Assembly: GCA_025934635.1 (NCBI GenBank)
Contig: JAICWX010000075.1
Location: 1-31,604, forward strand
Reading direction: 5' to 3'
DNA from: Streptosporangiaceae bacterium
GTDB taxonomy: Bacteria; Actinomycetota; Actinomycetes; Streptosporangiales; Streptosporangiaceae
DNA length: 31,604 bases
The first letter of the stretch is position 1, and the number at the start of each line of letters is the position of its first letter. Positions 1 to 7,715 of the stretch are shown here, in pieces. A model generated the notes under the pieces. That model worked only from the letters and a program-made list of their open reading frames with translations. It searched no databases and was not told the DNA's origin. A program made the translations under genes and the position numbers.

Positions 1-1376
1 ACTTCCTCGGCCAGCGTCCCGTACCGGCCGAGCAGGTGCTCGACGGCCTCGCGGGGAACGCCGTAATCCTCGGCCAGCCTCGACGTCGCGGCCTGGACCG
101 CGGCCAGCCCGTCCGCGCCGAGCAGCGGCACCTGGTCGGTCACCGACCCGGGCACCTCGCGGCCGAGACGGCCGAAGTCCGCCACGGCGGCGTCGATCAC
201 GTCGCGGGCCATCAGCCGGTAGGTGGTGAACTTCCCGCCCGCGATGCTGGCCAGGCCCGGGACCGGCACGTCGACGACGTGCTCCCGGGACAGCTTGGTG
301 GTGGGCTTGCCGCCGTTCCCGGCCTGCGGGTCGACCAGCGGCCGCAGCCCCGCGTACACGCCGACGACGTCGGCGCGGGTCAGCGGGCGGGCCAGCACCC
401 GGTTGGCGGCGGTCAGGATGTACTCGACGTCGTCCTCGGACGGCGCGGGCTCGGCCCGGTCCCCGGACCAGTCGGTGTCGGTGGTGCCGACGATCCAGTG
501 GTCCCCCCACGGGATGAAGAACAGGACGCTCTTATCGGTGCGGCAGATCATCCCGGTGTTGGCGTCCAGCGCCGCCCGCGGCACCACGATGTGCACGCCC
601 TTGGACATCCGCACCCTGTAGCCGGCCTTGACCCCGGCCAGCTCGTGCACCACGTCGGTCCACACCCCGGCGCAGATCACCACGGTCTCCGCCGCCACCG
701 TGAGCTCGCGCCCGGTCTCCTCGTCGCGCACCCGCGCCCCGGCGATCCGGTCCCCGTCCGGCGAGCGCACAAGCCCGGTCGCGCTGACCCGGGTGGCCAT
801 CACGGCGCTGTTCGCCGCCGCGGTGCGGGCCACCGTCAGCGTGTGCCGCGCGTCGTCGACCTGCGCGTCGTAGTAGAGCATGGCGCCCGCGAGCCGCTCC
901 GGCGACAGCGCCGGCGCCCGCTTGAGCGCGCTCTTAGCGGTCAGGTGCTTGTGCCGGGGCACCGGTCGCTTGGTGCCTTCCATCGAGTCGTACAGGACCA
1001 GGCCCGCCCCGACGTAAGGCCGCTCGACCACCTTCTTGTACAGCGGGTACATGAACGAGACCGGCTTGACCAGGTGCGGCGCCAGCTTGGAGACCAGCAG
1101 GTCGCGTTCCCGCAGCGCCTCGTAGACCAGCTTGAAGTCGAACTGCTCCAGGTACCGCAGCCCGCCGTGGATGAGCTTGCTCGACCGGCTCGACGTACCC
1201 GAGGCCAGGTCCCGCGTCTCCACCAGGGCCACCCGCAGGCCGCGGGACGCGGCATCCAGGGCCGCTCCGGCCCCCGTTATCCCGCCGCCGATGACCAGGA
1301 CGTCGAACCGTTCCGCCGCCAGCCGGCTGAGCATCGCGCCGCGGTCCCGAGCATCGAGAGCTCCGTTACCCGCCAT
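1..1376 (-). CDS. glpD: Aerobic glycerol-3-phosphate dehydrogenase (partial, C-terminus beyond left edge)
   Basis: Oxidises sn-glycerol 3-phosphate to dihydroxyacetone phosphate with FAD at the membrane, passing electrons to quinone. The reading frame is open from the start to the left edge (about 458 residues; the family is usually 500-570). Near the N-terminus the FAD-binding Rossmann stretch VLVIGGGITGAG is followed by SSRSSKLIHGGLRYLEQFDF, a hallmark of GlpD. Further on IVGTTDTDW and YAGLRPLVDP are typical of the FAD-dependent oxidoreductase domain, and the helical C-terminal domain has begun where the window ends. ATG codons lie at 1382 and 1376; the second has an AGGGGG site 7 nt upstream, so it is preferred. 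Divergent from glpK across about 110 bp, which fits a shared glycerol-responsive control region. Family call is secure; only the end is missing. Confidence 0.95.
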   Translation of the reverse strand, partial: MAGNGALDARDRGAMLSRLAAERFDVLVIGGGITGAGAALDAASRGLRVALVETRDLASGTSSRSSKLIHGGLRYLEQFDFKLVYEALRERDLLVSKLAPHLVKPVSFMYPLYKKVVERPYVGAGLVLYDSMEGTKRPVPRHKHLTAKSALKRAPALSPERLAGAMLYYDAQVDDARHTLTVARTAAANSAVMATRVSATGLVRSPDGDRIAGARVRDEETGRELTVAAETVVICAGVWTDVVHELAGVKAGYRVRMSKGVHIVVPRAALDANTGMICRTDKSVLFFIPWGDHWIVGTTDTDWSGDRAEPAPSEDDVEYILTAANRVLARPLTRADVVGVYAGLRPLVDPQAGNGGKPTTKLSREHVVDVPVPGLASIAGGKFTTYRLMARDVIDAAVADFGRLGREVPGSVTDQVPLLGADGLAAVQAATSRLAEDYGVPREAVEHLLGRYGTLAEE

Positions 1377-1485
1377 CACCATTCCCCCTGAGCCGGGATT
1401 GTTTCCCCGTTCCCTAGAGTATGTACATCGTCAACCTAGCCGCAAACCGTGACAGCGGGATGTACTGGCGCTTAAAGGAGACACC
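1377..1485. promoter_or_regulatory. Divergent glpD/glpK control region with repeated ATGTAC motif
   Basis: The 109-bp gap between two divergent glycerol genes must hold both promoters. It contains a perfect 8-nt palindrome ATGTACAT at 1421-1428 and a second ATGTAC at 1460-1465, about 39 bp apart, which could be operator half-sites. The glpK ribosome binding site AAAGGAG is at 1474-1480, 5 nt before its GTG. That the sites bind a glycerol regulator (IclR/GylR-like, as known in Streptomyces) is inference; no regulator gene is adjacent in the window. Confidence 0.4.
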
Positions 1486-2991
1486 GTGGCCGATTTCGTC
1501 GGAGCCGTCGATCAGGGCACCACCAGCACGAGGTTCATGATCTTCGACCACTCCGGCGCCGAAGTGGCCCGGCACCAGCTGGAACACACCCAGATCATGC
1601 CCCGGCCCGGCTGGGTGGAACATGATCCGGCCGAGATCTGGGAGCGCACCCGCACGGTGATCGAAACCACACTGCGGCGGGCCGGACTGCGGGCCGCCGA
1701 TCTCGCCGCCGTCGGCCTGACCAACCAGCGGGAGACGACCCTGGTGTGGAACCGGCGCACCGGCCGGCCGTACGGGAACGCGATCGTGTGGCAGGACACC
1801 AGGACCGACCGGATCGCCGCGGCCCTGGACCGGGACGGCCGCGGCGACGTGATCAGGCACCGGGCCGGGCTGCCGCCGGCCACCTATTTCGCCGGCGGCA
1901 AGCTGCAGTGGATGCTCGACCACATCGACGGCCTGCGGTCCGACGCCGAGCGCGGCGACGCCCTGTTCGGCACGGCCGACAGCTGGCTGCTGTGGAATCT
2001 CACCGGCGGGGTCCACGTCACCGACGTCACCAACGCCAGCCGCACCATGCTGATGGACCTGCAGACCCTCGACTGGGACGACGAGCTTCTCGGCTTCTTC
2101 ACGGTGCCGCGCCCGATGCTCCCCGAGATCCGGCCCTCGTCCGTGCCCGACCCGTACGGTACGACCAAGGCCGACGGCCCGTTCGGCGGCGAGCTGCCGG
2201 TCACCGGCATCCTCGGCGACCAGCAGGCCGCGACCGTGGGACAGGTCTGCTTCGCGGTCGGCGAGGCCAAGAATACGTACGGAACGGGTAACTTCCTGCT
2301 GCTGAACACCGGCACCGAGATCGTCCGGTCGAAGTCCGGCCTGCTCACCACGGTCGCCTACAAGTTCGGCGCGGACCCGGCCGTCTTCGCTCTCGAGGGG
2401 TCCATCGCGGTGACCGGCTCCGCCGTGCAGTGGCTGCGCGACCAGCTCGGCATCATCAGCGCCGCGACCGACAGCGAGGTGCTCGCCGCCCAGGTCGAGG
2501 ACACCGAGGGCTGCTACTTCGTGCCGGCCTTCTCCGGCCTGTTCGCGCCGTACTGGCGGGCCGACGCGCGCGGCGCCATCGTCGGACTGTCCCGCTTCCA
2601 CACCGGCGCGCACCTGGCCCGCGCCACCCTGGAGGCCATCAGCTACCAGAGCCGGGACGTGGCCGAGGCGATGGAACAGGACGCGGGCGTCCGCCTGGAG
2701 GTACTCAAGGTGGACGGCGGGGTGACCGCCAACGACCTGGCCATGCAGCTGCAGGCCGACATCCTCGGCGTGCCGGTGAGCCGCCCGGTCGTCGCCGAGA
2801 CCACCGCCCTCGGCGCCGCCTACGCGGCCGGCCTGGCCACCGGGTTCTGGCGCGACACCGACGAGCTGCGCGCCAACTGGCACGAGTCCAGGCGCTGGAC
2901 CCCCACCTGGACCGAGGACCGCCGCGCCGGCGGCTACGCCGGCTGGCGCAAAGCCATCCAGCGCACCCTCAACTGGATAGACGTCGACTAA
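1486..2991 (+). CDS. glpK: Glycerol kinase
   Basis: Phosphorylates glycerol to sn-glycerol 3-phosphate with ATP, feeding the divergent glpD. The protein has 501 residues, the normal length. FGGY-kinase features in order: N-terminal ATP-binding loop [16 protein letters not shown] (residues 5-20), TNQRET near 86, the [13 protein letters not shown] signature, [12 protein letters not shown] with the presumed catalytic Asp at residue 245, [11 protein letters not shown] after it, and the C-terminal FGGY signature beginning DGGVTAND. The start is GTG, chosen because AAAGGAG sits 5 nt upstream and the product then begins just before the ATP loop. A glycerol-uptake facilitator gene is not next to it. 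The stop is followed directly by a dispersed repeat (2991-3027). Confidence 0.97.
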   Translation: MADFVGAVDQGTTSTRFMIFDHSGAEVARHQLEHTQIMPRPGWVEHDPAEIWERTRTVIETTLRRAGLRAADLAAVGLTNQRETTLVWNRRTGRPYGNAIVWQDTRTDRIAAALDRDGRGDVIRHRAGLPPATYFAGGKLQWMLDHIDGLRSDAERGDALFGTADSWLLWNLTGGVHVTDVTNASRTMLMDLQTLDWDDELLGFFTVPRPMLPEIRPSSVPDPYGTTKADGPFGGELPVTGILGDQQAATVGQVCFAVGEAKNTYGTGNFLLLNTGTEIVRSKSGLLTTVAYKFGADPAVFALEGSIAVTGSAVQWLRDQLGIISAATDSEVLAAQVEDTEGCYFVPAFSGLFAPYWRADARGAIVGLSRFHTGAHLARATLEAISYQSRDVAEAMEQDAGVRLEVLKVDGGVTANDLAMQLQADILGVPVSRPVVAETTALGAAYAAGLATGFWRDTDELRANWHESRRWTPTWTEDRRAGGYAGWRKAIQRTLNWIDVD

Positions 2992-3027
2992 AACCCTTCC
3001 CCCGAACGAGTCCCGTCCCCGCCCCGC
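2991..3027 (+). repeat. Dispersed repeat, copy A
   Basis: Bases 3001-3027 are identical to 22176-22202 (27 of 27). Both copies are also preceded by AAACCC, with 4 nt between it and the identical block here and 5 nt at copy B. Copy A begins at the last base of the glpK stop codon. Confidence 0.8.
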
Positions 3028-3066
3028 TCCCGCTACCCCCAGCCCCTAACCAGGCCCCCCGCCCCC

Positions 3067-3110
3067 GCCGCGCCCCCGCGCGCGCCGCGCCCCCGCGCGC
3101 GCCGCGCCCC
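3067..3110. repeat. 17-nt GC-only tandem repeat, 2.6 copies
   Basis: The unit GCCGCGCCCCCGCGCGC occurs at 3067-3083 and 3084-3100, then GCCGCGCCCC at 3101-3110. It is pure G/C and could form strong secondary structure in the 3' region of glpK. No coding function is evident. Confidence 0.85.
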
Positions 3111-3283
3111 TGGCCTCCACCCCCGCGGAAGTCGGTGTGCCACCGGGTACCTTCTTCCGTACCCTGTGCGCCACCCACTCCGCCGGCCGACACGCTGGGA
3201 ACCGGGTCCTCGTCCTCAGTATCCGCATCCGCACCACCAGCCCCGCCTTCACCTCATTCCGGCTCCGCCCAGCTCCCGGCAAC

Positions 3284-3337
3284 GGCATGGATGCTCCATC
3301 AATGCCGCGGGAGCGGCATCGATGCTCCATCGATGCC
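3284..3337 (+). repeat. Double-hairpin element, locus A
   Basis: Two 23-nt imperfect palindromes (3284-3306 and 3315-3337) are separated by 8 nt. The second is perfect: arms GGCATCGATG and CATCGATGCC around a CTC loop. The first has one mismatched pair. Locus B at 17944-17997 has the same two-hairpin layout, the same 8-nt spacing and the same GATGCTCCATC core, in the opposite orientation. It lies 33 bp beyond the 3' end of primPolC. Confidence 0.85.
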
Positions 3338-3369
3338 GTTAGCCGCGGCCTCCAGGACACGCAGCCGGG

Positions 3370-4707
3370 CTAGCCGTCCTCGCGACCCTCGGGGCGGAAG
3401 CCGGCCCAGGGGTCGTAGTCGACCTCGAGGGGCTCCTGCGCCGGCCGCTCCGCCTCCGGGACGTGCCGCAGGTTCAGCCGGATCCGGTACCAGGCCGAGC
3501 TGCGCCCGCGCATCGCGTCGACCAGCACGTCAGCGGCCTCCAGCAGCGGCCAGACGTCGCCGTGCCGAGCCTTCCACCGCTCCAGCCCCGCCATCGCCTC
3601 GGCCTTGGTCTCCGCCCGCGCCACCTCGATCAGCGGCATCGTGCTCTGCCGGCGCCCCGTGGGGCTCTTGGCGCCGGTCCCCGAAGCCGCGCCAGAACCA
3701 GAACCGGCACTGCGCCGCTTGGACGGCTGGACCCGGGGCGCCTCGCCGGACTGCTTGTCGTAGTGCGGCGGCCACGGCGCGTCCGGCAGCCCGGCCGCCT
3801 CGTCCCTGGCCGCGAGCTCGAGCAGCCCGTACAGCGACCCGGCCGCCTCGTCCATCTCCGCCCAGGGGTCGCCGATCCGCGCGAACCGCTCCGGCATGGT
3901 CGCGATGGTGTACGCGGCCGGATCGCACGTCGGCACCTCGGCCCAGGTCAGCGGCGCCGATGCCCGCACGTCGGGCACCGGGCGCAGCGAGTAGGCCGAC
4001 GCCACCGTGCGGTCCTTGGCGTTCTGGTTGTAGTCCACGAACACGCCGTGCCGCTCTTCCTTCCACCACTTGGACGTGGCCAGGTCGGGAGCCCGCCGCT
4101 CGATCTCCCGCGCCACCGCCACCGCCGCCCGGCGCACGTCGGCGAACTCCCAGCGCGGGAAGATCCGGGCGTAGATGTGGATGCCACGTGATCCGGAGGT
4201 CTTCGGCCAGCCGGTGAGGCCGAAGTCCGCCAGCACATCCCTGGCCACCATGGCCACGTCCCTGATCTGCGGCCACTCCACCCCGGGGACCGGGTCGAGG
4301 TCGACCCGGAGCTCGTCCGGGTGGTCCAGGTCGGCGGCGCGCACCGGGTGCGGGTTCAGGTCGATGCAGCCCAGGTTGACCACCCAGGCCAGCACGGCCT
4401 CGTCGGTGACCACCACCTCGTCCGCGGTCCGGCCGGACGGGAAGCTGAGCTCCACCGTGCCGACCCATTCCGGCCGCTTGTCCGGCGCCCGCTTCTGGAA
4501 GAACGGCTCGGCCTCGGCGCCGTTCACGAACCGCTTCAGCGCCATCGGCCGGCCGCGCACGCCGCCCAGCGCGCCGGGCGCCACCGACAGGTAGTAGCGC
4601 ACCATCTCCAGCTTGGTGACCCCGGCGCGGGGAAAGTACACCTTGCTCGGGTTGCTGACCGCGACCTCGTGCCCGGCCAGCTCCAGGATTTCCTTCTTCT
4701 CAGCCAT
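3370..4707 (-). CDS. LigC-associated primase-polymerase (LigD polymerase-domain family)
   Basis: Archaeo-eukaryotic primase-type polymerase that fills short gaps, preferring ribonucleotides; in mycobacteria the homologue beside LigC (PrimPolC) acts in gap repair. The protein has 445 residues from ATG at 4707. Catalytic motifs are visible: DLDP (Asp136 and Asp138), SGSRGIHIY (171-179) and VDYNQNAKDRT with the third metal ligand at Asp225. A low-complexity Ser/Gly/Lys linker (about 325-365) joins a C-terminal segment WKARHGDVWPLLEAADVL often found in stand-alone actinobacterial members. The start codon lies inside the end of the upstream ligase gene (8-nt overlap), indicating translational coupling; a longer in-frame extension upstream of 4707 only reads through the ligase gene. 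Ku and the LigD nuclease domain are not in the window. Confidence 0.92.
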   Translation of the reverse strand: MAEKKEILELAGHEVAVSNPSKVYFPRAGVTKLEMVRYYLSVAPGALGGVRGRPMALKRFVNGAEAEPFFQKRAPDKRPEWVGTVELSFPSGRTADEVVVTDEAVLAWVVNLGCIDLNPHPVRAADLDHPDELRVDLDPVPGVEWPQIRDVAMVARDVLADFGLTGWPKTSGSRGIHIYARIFPRWEFADVRRAAVAVAREIERRAPDLATSKWWKEERHGVFVDYNQNAKDRTVASAYSLRPVPDVRASAPLTWAEVPTCDPAAYTIATMPERFARIGDPWAEMDEAAGSLYGLLELAARDEAAGLPDAPWPPHYDKQSGEAPRVQPSKRRSAGSGSGAASGTGAKSPTGRRQSTMPLIEVARAETKAEAMAGLERWKARHGDVWPLLEAADVLVDAMRGRSSAWYRIRLNLRHVPEAERPAQEPLEVDYDPWAGFRPEGREDG

Positions 4708-5791
4708 GAGGACTCTCCGCCGGACGGCCTTGCAGGATCTCGCCCAGGTTGAAGCTGACCGGTTCCTCGAGCTGGGCGTAGGTGCAGGAGCGTGGTTCCC
4801 GGTCTGGGCGCCAGCGGTTGAACTGCGCGGTGTGCCGGAACCGCGGGCCCTCCATGTGGTCGTAGCGCACCTCGACCACCCGCTCCGGCCGCAGCGGGAC
4901 GAACGACAGGTCCTTGTTGGCATTCCACCGGCTGAACATGGCTGCCCGCGGCGTCCGCTGCGCGGGCTGCTCCTCCGCCCAGTTCCACGGGTGCTGGTCG
5001 AACGTGGTGACCAGCGGCTGCAGCTCGGCGAAGAGCTCGATCCGCTTCTCCATCGGGAAGGCGCCGATCACCCCGACGCTGGCCAGCTTGCCGTCGTCCT
5101 TGTACAGCCCGAGCAGCAGCGACCCGATGCGGTCCTCGCCGCTCTTGTGCACCCGGTAGCCCGCCACGACGCAGTCCGCGGTGCGCTCGTGCTTGATCTT
5201 CTTCATCACCCGCTTGTCCGGCTCGTAGATGCCGTCGGCGGGCTTGGCGATCAGGCCGTCCAGGCCCGCGCCCTCGAACTGGCCGAACCAGCCCGAGGCC
5301 ACCGCCCGGTCGGTGGTCACCGGGGTCAGGTGAATGGGGGAGCGGACTCCGGCCAGCGCCTTCTCGAGCAGGGCCCGGCGCTCGGCGAAAGGGTGCTCGG
5401 TGTAGTCGACGTCGCCCAGCGCCAGCAGGTCGAACGCGATGAAGTGGCCCGGCGTCTGGACCGACAGCAGCTCGACCCGGCTGGCGGCCGGGTGGATCCG
5501 CAGTTGCAGCGCGTCGAAGTCGAGCCGCCTGCCCGAGCCGTCCGGGACGACGATCTCGCCGTCGATGACGCACCGCTCCGGCAGCTCGGCCCTGACCGCG
5601 GCCACCAGCTCGGGGAAGTAACGCGTCATCGGCCGCTCGTTCCGGCTCCCGATCTCGACCTCGTCGCCGTCCCGGAACACGATCGACCGGAAGCCGTCCC
5701 ACTTCGGCTCGAACACGTAGTCGCCGCTCGGTATCGCTCCCACCGGCTTGGCCAGCATCGGCGCCACCGGCGGGTTGACAGGAAGATCCAT
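4700..5791 (-). CDS. ligC: ATP-dependent DNA ligase, LigC type
   Basis: Seals nicks using ATP. The 363-residue protein closely follows mycobacterial LigC in length and motif order: the N-terminus LPVNPPVAPMLAK, motif I EPKWDGFR with adenylated Lys30, GSRNERPMTRYFPEL (motif Ia/III region), CVIDGEIVV, GLDGLIAKP (motif IV) and MKKIKHERTADCVVAGYR (motif V), followed by an OB-fold tail ending GRPAESPHG. ATG at 5791 is chosen over an upstream in-frame start because GAGGAAG lies 8 nt before it and homologues begin with M-x-LPV. It overlaps primPolC by 8 nt, so the two are expected to be made together. A tetR gene ends 58 nt upstream on the same strand, so a longer transcript is possible. Confidence 0.95.
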   Translation of the reverse strand: MDLPVNPPVAPMLAKPVGAIPSGDYVFEPKWDGFRSIVFRDGDEVEIGSRNERPMTRYFPELVAAVRAELPERCVIDGEIVVPDGSGRRLDFDALQLRIHPAASRVELLSVQTPGHFIAFDLLALGDVDYTEHPFAERRALLEKALAGVRSPIHLTPVTTDRAVASGWFGQFEGAGLDGLIAKPADGIYEPDKRVMKKIKHERTADCVVAGYRVHKSGEDRIGSLLLGLYKDDGKLASVGVIGAFPMEKRIELFAELQPLVTTFDQHPWNWAEEQPAQRTPRAAMFSRWNANKDLSFVPLRPERVVEVRYDHMEGPRFRHTAQFNRWRPDREPRSCTYAQLEEPVSFNLGEILQGRPAESPHG

Positions 5792-5849
5792 GCCCCCAGC
5801 TTCCTCGGTCAGGTCCGCTATCCGGGTTACTGCCCGCTCCCTCCGACGA

Positions 5850-6455
5850 TCATGCCGCACCCCCGGTCATCATGGCCAGCAGCCCGCTGGCCTGCTCGCG
5901 GAGCTCGGCCAGGGACGGGATGGCCGGGCCGCCCGCGCCGGCCAGCGCGTAGAAGGCGGTTCCCTCCATCCAGGCGATGAGCCTCCAGGCGTCGCGTTCG
6001 GGATGGGCGGAACCGGTCGCGGCGAGCACCGCGGCCACCTGGACGCGGATGGCGCGGCCCATCGCGTCGTAGGTGGCCCGCAGTTCCGCCCGCTGGGTCG
6101 CCTCCAGCGCCAGCTCGAACCGCGCGAGCACCCGCTGCCGGGCACCGGGGTCGGTGACCCACCGGTGCAGCACCGCCGCCAGCCCGGCCGCCAGCCCCGG
6201 CCCGCGCAGCTCGTCCGGCCCGTCCAAATCGCCCAGCTGGCTCTCGCCGTCGGCGGTTTCCAGCTCGCCGATCCGGGTCAGGGCCAGCGTCAGCAGCGCC
6301 GCCCGGGTACGGGCGTAGTTCGACGTCGTGCCGGGCGGCAGCCCGGCTGCCTGGTCGACGGCGCGGTGGGTGAGCCCGCGCGCGCCCTGCCCGGCCAGCA
6401 CGGCGATAGCGGCGTCGCCGACCTGCCGGGCGCGCGCGCTCGGTGCGATGGTCAC
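5850..6455 (-). CDS. TetR-family transcriptional repressor
   Basis: 201 residues from a GTG start at 6455, the only usable start in the frame. The N-terminal domain shows the TetR helix-turn-helix: ARQVGDAAIAVLAGQGARGLTHRAVDQAAGLPPGTT in two overlapping helices, ending in the usual Tyr-x-x-x-x-x-LL (SNYARTRAALL). The C-terminal half is a helical ligand/dimer domain with an IAWMEGTAFYAL segment. It is divergent from the flavin monooxygenase, and the 91-bp gap carries three related palindromic sites made of ACTACA/TGTAGT half-sites. The natural inference is autoregulation and repression of the monooxygenase until a substrate or product binds. The ligand is unknown. The start lacks a strong ribosome binding site. 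Confidence 0.92.
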   Translation of the reverse strand: MTIAPSARARQVGDAAIAVLAGQGARGLTHRAVDQAAGLPPGTTSNYARTRAALLTLALTRIGELETADGESQLGDLDGPDELRGPGLAAGLAAVLHRWVTDPGARQRVLARFELALEATQRAELRATYDAMGRAIRVQVAAVLAATGSAHPERDAWRLIAWMEGTAFYALAGAGGPAIPSLAELREQASGLLAMMTGGAA

Positions 6456-6476
6456 CTGGCCAAGTCTAGCTGCGTC

Positions 6477-6530
6477 ACTACAGGTGTAGTAAGCTGCACT
6501 ACAGATGTAGTGCACACAGGATGTAGTACA
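6477..6530. promoter_or_regulatory. Three-site TetR operator between tetR and the monooxygenase
   Basis: Site 1 (6477-6490) is the perfect palindrome ACTACAGGTGTAGT. Site 2 (6495-6514) is a perfect 20-nt palindrome, TGCACTACAGATGTAGTGCA. Site 3 (6511-6530) keeps the right half ATGTAGT but has a degraded left half. The centres of sites 1 and 2 are 21 bp apart, two helical turns, so two dimers could sit on one face. Position between divergent genes, one encoding a TetR protein, makes this its operator with high likelihood. Confidence 0.85.
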
Positions 6531-6546
6531 CGCAGTGGAGGCAGAC

Positions 6547-7707
6547 ATGACAGCCAGCGGGCACGCGGTCGTGGCGGGCGCGGGTATCGGCGGCCTGACC
6601 GCGGCGGTGGCGCTGCGACGGCAGGGCTGGGACGTGACGGTCTTCGAGCGGGCCGCGTCACTCGAGCCGGTCGGCGCGGGCCTCGGCCTCGGCCCGAACG
6701 CGCTGCACGCCCTCGACGCCATCGGCCTCGGCGCCGAGGTGCGCGGTTTCTCCGCGATCGAGGGCGACGGCGGGATCCGCCGCCCGGACGGCCGCTGGCT
6801 GGCCCGCACCGAGCTCAGCGCGATCACCGAGCGGTTCGGCGATCCCCAGCTCATGACGCTGCGCGCCGATCTCGTCCAGCTGCTGGCGGGCCGCCTTCCT
6901 GACGGCACGGTGCGCACCGGCGTGACCGTCACCCGCGTTGACCCGGGCGACCAGGTCAAGCGGGCCCGGGTCACCACCAGCGCGGGCGACCTCGACGCCG
7001 ACCTGGTGGTGGCGGCCGACGGCATCCGCTCGCCGGTCCGCGCGGCCCTGTTCCCCGCGCACCCGGGCCCGCGCTACTCGGGCTGCACCACCTGGCGGTT
7101 CGTCGCGCCGCGGCCCGACCGGAGCCCGAGCCCGGCCGAAACGTGGGGGAGGGGGACCCTGTTCGGCACCTTCCCGCTGGCCGACGGCCGGGTCTACTGC
7201 TACGCGGCCGCGTTCGAGCCGGCCGGCCCGCGCCACGACGACGAGGCGGCCGAGCTCAAGCGCCGGTTCGGCGGCTGGCACGACCCGATCCCCGGCCTGA
7301 TCGGCTCGGTGTCCCCCGAGCAGGTGCTGCACGACGACGTCTACTGGATGGCCGACCCGCTCCCGGCCTACCACCACGGCCGGGTCGCGCTCCTCGGCGA
7401 CGCCGCCCACGCGATGACCCCGCACCTCGGCCAGGGCGCCTGCCAGGCCATCGAGGACGCGATCGTGCTGGCCAGCGTGGCCGCACCGGGCACTACCCCG
7501 GACCTCGCCGCCTACACCGCCGCCCGGCTGCCCCGGACCCAGAAGGTGGTCCGGGACTCCTACCGGGCGATGCGCCTGTCCGGCCTGACGTCCCGTCCCG
7601 CCATCGCCCTGCGCAACGCCGGCGTCAGCCTGGTCAGCCGCCTCGGCCCCGGCCTGATGCTCCGCCAGCTGGAGCCGCTCGCCTCCTGGACCCCGCCGCC
7701 GCTGTAA
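6547..7707 (+). CDS. FAD-dependent aromatic-ring monooxygenase (class A flavoprotein hydroxylase)
   Basis: A 386-residue single-component flavin hydroxylase of the PHBH/UbiH family, expected to use NAD(P)H and oxygen to hydroxylate an aromatic or polyketide-like substrate. Motifs: GAGIGG (residues 11-16) for the FAD ADP moiety, VVAADGIRSPVR (DG motif around 153-164), and ALLGDAAHAMTPHLGQGACQ (GD motif, 281 onward). ATG at 6547 has GGAGG 5 nt upstream, preferred over an in-frame GTG at 6535 that lies within the operator/leader. Controlled in all likelihood by the divergent TetR. Its 3' end faces the short-chain dehydrogenase 8 nt away. The substrate cannot be read from sequence. Confidence 0.92.
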   Translation: MTASGHAVVAGAGIGGLTAAVALRRQGWDVTVFERAASLEPVGAGLGLGPNALHALDAIGLGAEVRGFSAIEGDGGIRRPDGRWLARTELSAITERFGDPQLMTLRADLVQLLAGRLPDGTVRTGVTVTRVDPGDQVKRARVTTSAGDLDADLVVAADGIRSPVRAALFPAHPGPRYSGCTTWRFVAPRPDRSPSPAETWGRGTLFGTFPLADGRVYCYAAAFEPAGPRHDDEAAELKRRFGGWHDPIPGLIGSVSPEQVLHDDVYWMADPLPAYHHGRVALLGDAAHAMTPHLGQGACQAIEDAIVLASVAAPGTTPDLAAYTAARLPRTQKVVRDSYRAMRLSGLTSRPAIALRNAGVSLVSRLGPGLMLRQLEPLASWTPPPL

Positions 7708-7715
7708 TCCACGGT

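Larger units (their letters stand above)
2992..3369. other. Gene-free gap between convergent glpK and primPolC, rich in repeats
   Basis: No credible gene is seen. The gap holds, in order, a 27-nt sequence repeated exactly at 22.2 kb, a 17-nt GC-only tandem repeat, an unremarkable stretch, and two tandem hairpins also found at 17.9 kb. Short open frames here exist on both strands but have no start signal or codon bias of their own. Confidence 0.7.

Noticed and set aside
36..1391. Long open frame on the plus strand opposite glpD
   Set aside because: Arg/Gly/His-rich shadow of high-GC coding DNA; the minus strand encodes a clear GlpD across the whole stretch.
1414..2883. 489-residue open frame on the minus strand opposite glpK
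   Set aside because: Shadow frame; glpK on the plus strand has complete family motifs and a good ribosome binding site.
3137..3373. Possible small protein encoded across the double-hairpin repeat (contains MDAPSMP)
   Set aside because: A similar peptide at locus B follows simply from the repeated DNA; there is no ribosome binding site and no codon bias outside the repeat.
4708..4923. Upstream in-frame extension of primPolC
   Set aside because: It reads through the ligase gene in another frame with shadow-type composition; ATG at 4707 gives the family's N-terminus.
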